5,858 nt of DNA from assembly GCA_937858455.1 (NCBI GenBank), contig CALLYN010000802.1, positions 1 to 5,858 on the forward strand, given 5' to 3'. Below the pieces are notes generated by a model. The model did not search any database. It worked only from the letters and a program-made list of their open reading frames with translations, and was not told the origin of the DNA. Of the stretch, positions 1-5,858 are shown piece by piece. Source of the stretch: an uncultured Kouleothrix sp. (GTDB taxonomy: Bacteria; Chloroflexota; Chloroflexia; Chloroflexales; Roseiflexaceae). Position 1 is the first letter of the stretch. Every line of letters begins with the position of its first letter. Both the position numbers and the translations under genes were made by a program.

Positions 1-17
1 CCGCCGTGTTGCCTCAG

Positions 18-113
18 GGCTCGTGCAAAGTCGGCCCTCACCCCCCTCGCCCCCCTCTCCCGCGCGCGGGAGAGGGGGGCGAGGGGGAGAGGTCGAAAGA
101 CGTTGCACGAGCC
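18..113. repeat. nested intergenic palindrome
   Basis: A perfect inverted repeat occupies 42-87, with 23-bp arms meeting at the self-complementary CCCGCGCGCGGG (59-70). It continues to 37-92 with two mismatches. An outer pair, GGCTCGTGCAA (18-28) and TTGCACGAGCC (103-113), is also perfectly complementary and almost concentric (centres one base apart). The whole would fold as one long hairpin with an internal loop. C-rich/G-rich palindromes of this style are common dispersed intergenic repeats in GC-rich genomes. It could also end transcription of a gene to the left, but no T-run follows on either side. Confidence 0.8.
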
Positions 114-271
114 GTGCGTATTGCCTGAGCCAGCCAGCACGGCGTACCGACGCGCACGAAATCGGCGAAGCCACCGGGCCAATAGCGAGCACAACCACAG
201 CCGCGCGAGGCACCTTGCGCGGCCGCACCGCTCGCCGCCGAAGCGTTTCTGACGCGCTATTTTACGTACGC

Positions 272-297
272 TTAATGGTGTGCCAATAGACCATTAA
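272..297. promoter_or_regulatory. operator-like inverted repeat
   Basis: TTAATGGT (272-279) and ACCATTAA (290-297) are perfect inverse complements separated by 10 bp, so the half-site centres lie 18 bp apart. The element is AT-rich in a GC-rich context and ends 22 bp before the -35 hexamer of the promoter at 320-348, roughly -83 to -58 from the expected start. That is a typical place for a dimeric activator. The regulator is unknown, and a plain stem-loop is the alternative. Confidence 0.4.
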
Positions 298-319
298 CCA
301 GACAAAGGTACGATTCGAT

Positions 320-348
320 TTGACAGCCTCGCATGGATAGCATACACT
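320..348 (+). promoter_or_regulatory. sigma70-type promoter of the transporter operon
   Basis: A perfect -35 hexamer TTGACA (320-325) is followed, after exactly 17 bp, by TACACT (343-348), which matches 4 of 6 bases of the -10 consensus. The site lies in the locally AT-rich patch and points toward the binding-protein gene. Transcription would start near 355, giving a leader of about 180 nt. It is the best promoter visible before the operon. Confidence 0.6.
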
Positions 349-430
349 AGGCGTACTTCTCCGAACCGAACCCTGTACCAAGCCGGCCCGCACGCCTCGC
401 CTGCACCGGCGTTGCTGTCTGAGTCGACAC

Positions 431-489
431 ATCGATAGGCCCGGCGGCCGTAGGTATGCCCAGCCTGCGGGGCCGCCCGCCGCATCGAT
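431..489 (+). other. predicted leader stem-loop
   Basis: Inside the predicted untranslated leader, GGCGGCC-GTAGG (443-454) pairs with CCTGC-(GG)-GGCCGCC (464-477). This uses one G-U pair and a two-base bulge, with a 9-nt loop. ATCGAT at 431-436 pairs with ATCGAT at 484-489 outside an internal loop. The ribosome binding site lies 37 nt further on. It resembles no riboswitch class that I can recognise; a TPP element in particular is not evident. It may be only a GC-driven fold. Confidence 0.3.
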
Positions 490-525
490 CGTGTTGTTCA
501 GGTGTAGATGCTCTTCGCACACAAC

Positions 526-531
526 GGAGGA
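526..531 (+). promoter_or_regulatory. ribosome binding site that fixes the first start
   Basis: GGAGGA lies 5-6 nt before the ATG at 537. It decides the start of the binding protein at 537 rather than at the in-frame upstream ATG at 456, which has no such site and would bury the Tat signal behind 27 extra residues. Confidence 0.8.
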
Positions 532-536
532 AACAG

Positions 537-1721
537 ATGTCCAAAGGCAACCTGAACCGGCGGCGCTTCCTCAAGATCACCACAGCGGCTGGCTTCAGCG
601 CGCTGGTGGCGGCCTGCGGCAGCCCCGCGGCCACCACAACCGCCCCCACGGCCGCACCGGCTGCCAGCGGCGGCGGCGCGGCTGCCAGCGGCAACGCCGC
701 GCTGGACGCGCTGGTCGAAGGCGCCAAGAAAGAAGGCGAGCTGACGGTCATCGCGCTGCCAAACGATTGGTCGAACTACGGCGAGATGAAAGAGAAGTTC
801 AAGGCCAAGTACCCGTTCCTGAAGCTGAACGACTTGAACCCCGACGCCGGCTCGGCCGACGAGGTCGAGGCGATCAAGGCCAACAAGGACAACAAAGGCC
901 CGCAGGCGCCCGATGTGATCGACGTCGGCTTCGCGTTCGGCGAGTCGTCGAAGAAGGACAACCTGCTGCAGCCGTACAAGGTCAGCACCTGGGAGACGAT
1001 CCCGGCCGCGCTGAAGGATCCCGACGGCTACTGGTACGGCGACTACTATGGCGTGATGGCGTTTGAGGTCAACAAGCAGGTGGTTTCAAACGTGCCGCAG
1101 GACTGGGCCGACCTGCTGAAGGCCGACTACAAGGGCCAGATCGCGCTGGCCGGCGACCCGCGCAAATCCAGCCAGGCGATCAACGCGGTGTGGGCCGCCG
1201 CGCTCGGCAATGGCGGCTCGGCCGACAACGCCCAGCCCGGCCTGGATTTCTTCAAGAAGCTGAACGACGCCGGCAACTTCGTGCCGGTGATCGCCAAGCC
1301 GGCCACCGTGGCCAAGGGCGAAACGCCGATCGCGCTGCGCTGGGACTACAACGCCCTCAGCAACCGCGACAGCACCAAGGGCAACCCCGAGATCGCCGTG
1401 GTGGTGCCGAAGTCGGGCGTGCTGGCCGGCGTGTACGTGCAGGCGATCAGCGCCTACGCGCCGCACCCCAACGCCGCCAAGCTGTGGATGGAGTTCCTGT
1501 ACTCCGACGAAGGCCAGCTGATCTGGCTGAAGGGCTACTCGCACCCGGTGCGCTACGACGACCTGGTGAAGCGCAATGTGGTGCCGGCCGACCTGGCCTC
1601 GAAGCTGCCGCCGGCCGAACTCTACGCCAAGGCGCTGTTCCCCACCCTGGCGCAGATCGACGCCTCGAAGAAAGTCATCACCGAGGGCTGGGATAAGTCG
1701 GTTGGCGCGGATGTGAAGTAA
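537..1721 (+). CDS. ABC transporter substrate-binding lipoprotein (Tat-exported)
   Basis: Extracytoplasmic solute-binding protein of 394 residues that captures the substrate and delivers it to the permease pair encoded downstream. The N-terminus carries a twin-arginine motif, N7-R-R-R-F-L-K13, then a hydrophobic stretch and the lipobox VAAC with Cys27 as the lipidated residue. This implies folded export and anchoring on the outer face of the membrane. Residues 29-55 are an Ala/Thr/Pro/Gly/Ser linker, and the binding fold starts near residue 56 (ALDALVEGAKKEGELTV). APHPNAAKLWMEFLYSDEGQ (308-327) is the helix typical of the extracellular solute-binding families that include AfuA- and PotD-like proteins. 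I see no good match to the ferric-binding Tyr pair of FbpA; YY at 170-171 lies in a different part of the fold. The substrate is unknown: polyamine, iron, phosphonate or another small solute are all possible. An 87-bp gap with a hairpin separates it from the permease gene. Confidence 0.9.
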   Translation: MSKGNLNRRRFLKITTAAGFSALVAACGSPAATTTAPTAAPAASGGGAAASGNAALDALVEGAKKEGELTVIALPNDWSNYGEMKEKFKAKYPFLKLNDLNPDAGSADEVEAIKANKDNKGPQAPDVIDVGFAFGESSKKDNLLQPYKVSTWETIPAALKDPDGYWYGDYYGVMAFEVNKQVVSNVPQDWADLLKADYKGQIALAGDPRKSSQAINAVWAAALGNGGSADNAQPGLDFFKKLNDAGNFVPVIAKPATVAKGETPIALRWDYNALSNRDSTKGNPEIAVVVPKSGVLAGVYVQAISAYAPHPNAAKLWMEFLYSDEGQLIWLKGYSHPVRYDDLVKRNVVPADLASKLPPAELYAKALFPTLAQIDASKKVITEGWDKSVGADVK

Positions 1722-1732
1722 CACTGGCCGAA

Positions 1733-1793
1733 AGAACCAAGAACCGAGAACGAAGAGCCGGCCGCAGGTTCTCGGTTCTCGGTTCTCGGTTCT
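1733..1793. repeat. heptamer-built inverted repeat between binding-protein and permease genes
   Basis: The right arm (1767-1793) is three tandem copies of GGTTCTC plus GGTTCT. The left arm (1733-1759) is complementary to it at 23 of 27 positions, around a 7-nt loop. The hairpin starts 11 bp after the binding-protein stop and ends 15 bp before the permease ATG, leaving room for the ribosome binding site (AGAGGG, 1798-1803). No T-run follows, so it is unlikely to be a complete terminator. A hairpin here could protect the upstream message from 3' decay or partly reduce read-through. Confidence 0.75.
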
Positions 1794-1808
1794 GTAAAGA
1801 GGGTCGCT

Positions 1809-2714
1809 ATGTCCCAGCTGGTTCAGGCCGATACCCGCGACGCGCCAGGCATGCCAGCGGCCGCCCCGCGCCGCAGCTGGGCCTGGCTGGGCGTGCTGCC
1901 GTTTTTTCTGTTCGCGCTGGCGTTTCTGCTCCTGCCCGCCGCGTCGATCGCGATCAACAGCTTTTTCGACGAGGCCGGGAACTTCACGCTGGCGAATATC
2001 GCCGGGCTGGCGCAGCCGTTCATCCTCAACTCGTACATCTCGAGCATCCGCCTGAGCTTTGTCACCGCGCTCGCCGGCGGCATTTTCGGCTTTCTGGTGG
2101 CCTACGCCGTGACGATCGGCGGGCTGCCGGGGTTTCTGCGCGCCTTTCTGCTCACGTTCTCGGGCATCGCCTCGAACTTCGCCGGCGTGCCGCTGGCGTT
2201 CGCGTTTATCTCGACACTCGGGCGCCTTGGGCTGATCACCGTGCTGCTGCGTTCGGGCCTGGGGGTCGACCTGTACCGCCTGGGGTTTAACCTGTACAGC
2301 TTCTGGGGCTTGACGCTCACCTACACCTACTTTCAGCTGCCGCTGATGATCCTGATCATGGCACCGGCGCTCGACGGGCTCAAGCGCGAGTGGCGCGAGG
2401 CCTCCGAGAACCTCGGCGCGACCAACTGGCAATACTGGCGCTACGTGGCGCTGCCCATCCTGCTGCCCTCGCTGCTCGGCACGACGATTCTGCTGTTCGG
2501 CAACGCCTTTGGCGCGCAGGCCACCGCCTACGCGCTCACCGGCGGCCAGGGCAACCTGGTGACGATCCTGATCAGCGCGCAGATTAGCGGCGACGCGCTG
2601 CACAACCCCGGCCTGGGCAACGCGCTGGCGCTGGGGATGGTATTTGTGATGATCGTGTGCATCGGGGCGTACACCTGGCTGCAGCGCAAGACCGCCCGCT
2701 GGCTCCGAAGCTAA
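1809..2714 (+). CDS. ABC transporter permease, first subunit (PotB-like)
   Basis: Integral membrane subunit of 301 residues that forms half of the translocation channel. A polar N-terminus of about 25 residues precedes a first membrane helix (about 28-48). Further hydrophobic segments lie near 80-103, 108-135, 160-186, 217-237 and 270-291, giving about six helices as usual for this family. The cytoplasmic EAA loop, which docks on the ATPase, is clear: E198-A199 with G203 and the terminal L215-P216 (EASENLGATNWQYWRYVALP). ATG at 1809 has AGAGGG five bases upstream. Separate permease genes resemble polyamine or phosphonate systems rather than iron or thiamine systems, in which the two halves are often fused into one protein of about 500 residues. 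It is followed 67 bp later by the second permease gene. Confidence 0.9.
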   Translation: MSQLVQADTRDAPGMPAAAPRRSWAWLGVLPFFLFALAFLLLPAASIAINSFFDEAGNFTLANIAGLAQPFILNSYISSIRLSFVTALAGGIFGFLVAYAVTIGGLPGFLRAFLLTFSGIASNFAGVPLAFAFISTLGRLGLITVLLRSGLGVDLYRLGFNLYSFWGLTLTYTYFQLPLMILIMAPALDGLKREWREASENLGATNWQYWRYVALPILLPSLLGTTILLFGNAFGAQATAYALTGGQGNLVTILISAQISGDALHNPGLGNALALGMVFVMIVCIGAYTWLQRKTARWLRS

Positions 2715-2781
2715 TGGCCGCTTGCCGGTCGCGGGCTGCGCGCGGCAGGCGCTCATCTATGATCGCGATAAAGAAGCTGCG

Positions 2782-3567
2782 ATGAGAAAACGTCATTTCT
2801 GGCCGTGGGTTTGGGTCGTGCTTGGCCTGCTGTACTTTTTCGTGCCGCTGATCGCCACGTTCGACTTCTCGCTGCGCGCGCGCAAGGGCGTGCTGAGCTT
2901 CGACGCCTATGCGAATGTGTTCGACGATACGTTCTTCTACCAGAGCTTTACGTTCTCGCTCCAGGCCGCGCTGCTGACGATCGTGATCAGCGCGCTGCTG
3001 ATCGTGCCGACGGTGTACTGGGTGCAGCTGCGCGTGCCGCGCCTGCGCCCGGTTGTCGAGTTCGTTACGCTGCTGCCGTTTGTGGTGCCGGCGGTGGTGC
3101 TGGTGTTCGGCCTGATCCGCACGTATAGCAGCACGCTGCTAAATAGCCGCGCCGGCGGCTATTCGCTGCTGGTGGCGAGCTACGTGGTGCTGTCGTTCCC
3201 GTATATGTACCGCGCGATCGACACCGGCCTGCGCGCGATCGACGTGCGCACGCTCACCGAGGCGGCGCAGAGCCTTGGCGCGAGCTGGGCGACGATCCTG
3301 CTGCGGGTGATCTTCCCGAATGTGCGCATCGCGCTGCTCAGCGGCGCGTTCCTGAGCTTCGCGATCGTGATGGGCGAGTACACGATCGCATCGCTGCTGG
3401 CCCAGCCCGCGTTCGGCCCGTATATGAACCTCAAGGCCAGCAGCGCGGTGTACGAGCCGTCGGCGCTGGCGATCCTCAGCTTTGGGCTCACCTGGGGCAC
3501 TGTCGCGCTGATCCAGTTCCTTGGCCGCGGTGCGCCGGGCCAGACGCAGCTTGGCGGGGTGCGATAG
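2782..3567 (+). CDS. ABC transporter permease, second subunit (PotC-like)
   Basis: Second channel subunit, 261 residues, close to the usual PotC length. The start at ATG 2782 gives a positively charged tip (MRKRH) directly before the first membrane helix (about 7-27), as expected for this family. An in-frame TTG at 2722 would add 20 polar residues and has no ribosome binding site. The site before 2782 is itself weak (AAAGAAG, 2769-2775). Membrane segments lie near 7-27, 55-80, 92-113, 126-145, 184-205 and 226-247. The EAA loop is E160-A161-A162 with G166 and P179 (EAAQSLGASWATILLRVIFP). The stop is followed by 73 bp with no clear structure before the ATPase ATG. It would pair with the first permease as a heterodimer. 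Confidence 0.88.
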   Translation: MRKRHFWPWVWVVLGLLYFFVPLIATFDFSLRARKGVLSFDAYANVFDDTFFYQSFTFSLQAALLTIVISALLIVPTVYWVQLRVPRLRPVVEFVTLLPFVVPAVVLVFGLIRTYSSTLLNSRAGGYSLLVASYVVLSFPYMYRAIDTGLRAIDVRTLTEAAQSLGASWATILLRVIFPNVRIALLSGAFLSFAIVMGEYTIASLLAQPAFGPYMNLKASSAVYEPSALAILSFGLTWGTVALIQFLGRGAPGQTQLGGVR

Positions 3568-3631
3568 CTTCGGAGCCGCGAGCGTAGTGCCGCCGTAAGC
3601 CTTGGCAGCGCGCACTCAGCATTTGCCAGAT

Positions 3632-3635
3632 GGAG
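3632..3635 (+). promoter_or_regulatory. ribosome binding site that fixes the ATPase start
   Basis: GGAG lies five bases before ATG 3641. It favours this start over the in-frame TTG at 3602, which would add 13 residues not expected in front of the conserved first beta-strand. Confidence 0.65.
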
Positions 3636-3640
3636 CGTGT

Positions 3641-4717
<1,077 letters not shown>

Positions 4718-4732
4718 AGCTACCTCTTGATC

Positions 4733-4792
4733 AGTTTTGTTTGTGCGCTGCCCTGCCTGGCTTTGCCAAGCAGGGCAGCGCACAAACAAACT
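4733..4792. repeat. long inverted repeat after the operon, possible terminator
   Basis: The arms 4736-4756 and 4770-4790 are perfectly complementary over 21 bp. The stem extends inward past one C-A mismatch to a 5-nt loop (4761-4765), and outward past a one-base bulge to 4733/4792. It starts 16 bp after the ATPase stop, the natural place for transcription to end. No T-run follows on the + strand, so it is not a classic intrinsic terminator. It may act as a 3' barrier to nucleases or be a dispersed repeat. Confidence 0.7.
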
Positions 4793-4818
4793 TCGGGGGC
4801 GGCGAAGCCGCCCCCGAA
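4792..4818. repeat. second hairpin, adjoining the first
   Basis: TTCGGGGGCGGC (4792-4803) and GCCGCCCCCGAA (4807-4818) form a perfect 12-bp stem on a 3-nt GAA loop. It begins at the last base of the preceding long inverted repeat, so the two would stack or form a double terminator-like structure. No T-run follows; a C-run does. Confidence 0.7.
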
Positions 4819-4876
4819 CCCCCAGAATACAGCAAGTATTCATCGGCCCCGAGCCCCCGAATACAGCGAGTGTTCA
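4816..4876. repeat. duplicated short hairpin unit
   Basis: Two imperfect direct repeats, 4816-4842 and 4851-4876, lie 35 bp apart start to start. Each has a C-run, then GAATAC-AGCRA-GTRTTC. The first copy has the perfect inverted repeat GAATAC/GTATTC. The second has GAATAC/GTGTTC, where the changed base still pairs as G-U in RNA. The units could be paired protein-binding sites or RNA stem-loops. Confidence 0.6.
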
Positions 4877-4881
4877 GCTCT

Positions 4882-5046
4882 CTACACGCTCCCAAAGGCC
4901 GGCGCGCCATCCACGCGCGCCGCCAGCTGCGCATACACTGGTAGAAGTGTGTCGCGCGCCAATACTGCTTGCCGCAGATACGTCCAATCGGCCCCATGCG
5001 TACGTATGTTCAGTGGAGAAGAAAGCCGGCGCTCGCCAGTTGACAA
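4882..5046 (-). pseudogene. possible gene remnant or short ORF, minus strand
   Basis: A 54-residue open frame runs on the minus strand from a TTG at 5046 to a TAG at 4882. Its first 16 residues look like noise, but from about 4998 onward it reads like an ordinary folded protein end: GADWTYLRQAVLARD, then an Ala/Leu-rich amphipathic stretch ending in FGSV. No ribosome binding site or convincing start is visible. The frame runs into the cbiM promoter, whose -35 overlaps its first codon. It may be the C-terminal scrap of a gene disrupted before cbiM was placed here, or chance. I cannot name a family. Confidence 0.22.
4995..5008. promoter_or_regulatory. near-palindrome upstream of the cbiM promoter
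   Basis: CATGCGTACGTATG is palindromic except for one symmetric pair of positions that differ by a transition. It lies 31 bp before the -35 hexamer, where an activator or metal regulator could bind. It matches no metal-regulator consensus that I know. Confidence 0.2.
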
Positions 5047-5068
5047 TGCGGCTGGCGCAGCGTATAGT
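5040..5068 (+). promoter_or_regulatory. strong sigma70-type promoter of cbiM
   Basis: TTGACA (5040-5045), a 17-bp spacer and TATAGT (5063-5068) match 11 of 12 consensus positions at optimal spacing. Transcription would start near 5075, about 80 nt before the cbiM ATG. This makes cbiM the start of its own transcription unit rather than part of the ABC operon. Confidence 0.72.
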
Positions 5069-5090
5069 AGCCGCGACTTCCCGCAGATGA

Positions 5091-5116
5091 GAATAGTTGC
5101 AACAGGGAATAGTTGC
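5091..5116 (+). repeat. direct repeat in the cbiM leader
   Basis: GAATAGTTGC occurs at 5091-5100 and again at 5107-5116, a 16-bp period, within about 15-45 bases after the expected transcription start. Tandem half-sites there would suit a repressor. A small hairpin, GGTGC (5124-5128) with GCACC (5136-5140), follows just before the ribosome binding site. Confidence 0.4.
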
Positions 5117-5143
5117 GGCTAGCGGTGCGCCCATGGCACCCAC

Positions 5144-5149
5144 AGGAGG
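5144..5149 (+). promoter_or_regulatory. ribosome binding site of cbiM
   Basis: A perfect AGGAGG lies five bases before ATG 5155. It fixes the start of cbiM and predicts efficient translation. Confidence 0.85.
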
Positions 5150-5154
5150 CGAGT

Positions 5155-5858
5155 ATGCATATCCCCGACGGCTACCTGAGCCCAGCGACGTGCGCGACGC
5201 TGTATGTAGCGGCGGCACCGTTCTGGTACACCGCGCTGCGGCGGGTGCAGCGAATGCTCAACAGCCGGCTGGTGCCGCTGCTGGCGGTGTTCTCGGCTTT
5301 CTCGTTCGTGATCATGATGTTCAACCTGCCGCTGCCTGGCGGCACCACCGGCCACGCCGTAGGCATGGGCATCGCGACGATTGTGCTCGGGCCGTGGGGC
5401 TCGATGCTGGCGGTGTCGGTTGCCCTGCTCATCCAGGCGCTGTTCTTCGGCGACGGCGGCGTGACGGCGTTTGGCGCGAACTGCTTCAACATGGCGATCG
5501 TCGGCTCGTTAGTGGCCTACTGGGTGTATCGCGCGATCGCCGGTCGCACAGAGATCACCTCAACCCGCCGGGTCGTCGCGGCGGCGATTGCCGGCTATGC
5601 CGCGATCAATGTCGCCGCGCTGCTGGCGGCGGTCGAGTTCGGCATTCAGCCAATATTGTTCAAGGACGCGACTGGCGCGCCGCTGTACGCGCCCTACCCG
5701 CTGAGCGTGGCGATCCCGGCCATGGCAATCGGCCACCTGACGATCGCTGGCCTGGCCGAGCTGGTGGTGACGGGCGGCGTGGTGGCGTACCTGCAGCGCG
5801 CCGACCCGGCGCTGCTCAGGCTTACCGCGCCGGGCGCGGCCGGCGAGGCCGAGGGCGC
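5155..5858 (+). CDS. cbiM: CbiM-type cobalt/nickel ECF transporter S component (3' end outside window)
   Basis: Membrane substrate-binding subunit of a group I energy-coupling factor transporter for Co2+ (cobalamin synthesis) or Ni2+. 234 codons lie in the window and the frame is open at the edge. The N-terminus MHIPDGYLSP is the family hallmark. Met1 (amino group) and His2, with His67 in GGTTGHAVG, are the metal ligands known from NikM/CbiM structures, so this start is secure. The conserved loop GDGGVTAFGANCFNMA occupies 99-114. Hydrophobic segments near 12-28, 39-60, 68-96, 105-126, 140-162 and 182-214 fit a multi-helix membrane protein. The last residues (about 217-234) are a polar, Ala/Gly-rich tail, which suggests either the normal end soon after or a linker to a CbiN/PDGLE-like domain. 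Downstream cbiQ and cbiO partners are expected but not visible. Sequence alone does not separate cobalt from nickel. Confidence 0.93.
   Translation, partial: MHIPDGYLSPATCATLYVAAAPFWYTALRRVQRMLNSRLVPLLAVFSAFSFVIMMFNLPLPGGTTGHAVGMGIATIVLGPWGSMLAVSVALLIQALFFGDGGVTAFGANCFNMAIVGSLVAYWVYRAIAGRTEITSTRRVVAAAIAGYAAINVAALLAAVEFGIQPILFKDATGAPLYAPYPLSVAIPAMAIGHLTIAGLAELVVTGGVVAYLQRADPALLRLTAPGAAGEAEG

Larger units (their letters stand above)
1..536. other. non-coding upstream region
   Basis: I see no supportable gene here. An open frame at 23-289 exists only because it reads through a GC-rich palindrome, and its translation is low-complexity Arg/Gly/Pro/Ser. The stretch between about 114 and 260 shows nothing I can name. 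From about 255 to 350 the base composition becomes visibly more AT-rich. That patch holds an inverted repeat and a promoter, and the rest to 536 is the likely untranslated leader of the transporter operon. Confidence 0.6.
4718..5154. other. intergenic region between the ABC operon and cbiM
   Basis: This stretch holds a cluster of hairpins (4733-4876), a short minus-strand frame (4882-5046), a promoter (5040-5068) and the cbiM leader. I looked for the cobalamin riboswitch often found before cbiM and saw neither a B12 box nor the conserved core. A plus-strand open frame at 4727-5122 crosses the hairpins and is not credible as a gene. Confidence 0.6.

Noticed and set aside
18..113. CRISPR or transposase-bearing element
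   Set aside because: There is a single palindrome with no repeat-spacer periodicity and no transposase frame nearby.
456..536. 27-residue N-terminal extension of the binding protein
   Set aside because: It would place the twin-arginine signal inside the protein, and the strong GGAGGA site serves the ATG at 537.
347..751. 134-residue minus-strand open frame
   Set aside because: The Ala/Ser/Pro-rich part is the antisense of the lipoprotein linker, and the rest covers the leader. No ribosome binding site or domain.
1086..2756. 556-residue minus-strand open frame
   Set aside because: It lies opposite the binding-protein and permease genes, is rich in Arg/Gln/Ala/Gly with no domain, and crosses the intergenic hairpin. 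It is the usual antisense shadow of GC-rich codons.
2759..2785. 8-codon leader ORF (MIAIKKLR) whose TGA overlaps the second permease ATG
   Set aside because: An ATGA overlap could couple translation, but no ribosome binding site precedes it and such short frames arise easily by chance.
4727..5122. 131-residue plus-strand open frame after the ATPase
   Set aside because: It reads through two perfect hairpins and the direct repeats, and no known motif is visible.
4877..5154. cobalamin riboswitch before cbiM
   Set aside because: I looked for the B12 box and conserved core and found neither; the leader after the predicted start is only about 80 nt.

Overview
The window is GC-rich bacterial DNA holding one complete ABC import operon and the start of a second, separate metal-transport unit, all on the + strand. 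The first protein is a Tat-exported lipoprotein with a long Ala/Thr/Pro/Gly/Ser linker after the lipobox. Together with the high GC content and the intergenic spaces filled with long palindromes, this fits Chloroflexota (Roseiflexus/Kouleothrix-like). That placement is an impression from style, not a search result.

Region 1-536 has no convincing gene. It opens with a nested palindrome (18-113). An AT-rich patch follows, with an operator-like inverted repeat (272-297) and a sigma70-type promoter (TTGACA-17-TACACT, 320-348). After it comes a leader of about 180 nt with a large predicted stem-loop (431-489).

Region 537-4717 is the operon: substrate-binding lipoprotein (537-1721), inner-membrane permease A (1809-2714), permease B (2782-3567) and ATPase (3641-4717). 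The four genes supply every part of a type I importer of the polyamine/iron/phosphonate/thiamine superfamily. The binding protein captures the solute outside the membrane, the two permeases form the channel, and the ATPase dimer drives it through their EAA loops. The substrate cannot be read from the sequence. A 27-bp-arm hairpin built of 7-bp repeats lies between the binding-protein gene and the first permease gene, where it could hold binding-protein mRNA above permease mRNA.

Region 4718-5154 is intergenic and dense in structure. It holds two strong adjacent hairpins after the ATPase gene, a duplicated small hairpin whose pairing is kept by a G-U wobble, a short minus-strand frame that reads like the end of a decayed gene, and a near-consensus promoter (TTGACA-17-TATAGT, 5040-5068).

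From 5155 to the right edge runs the 5' part of cbiM, the membrane S component of a cobalt/nickel ECF transporter, with the canonical N-terminal metal ligands. I see no cobalamin riboswitch before it. I found no RNA gene, CRISPR array, transposase or clearly novel system. The points of most interest are the intergenic structures.
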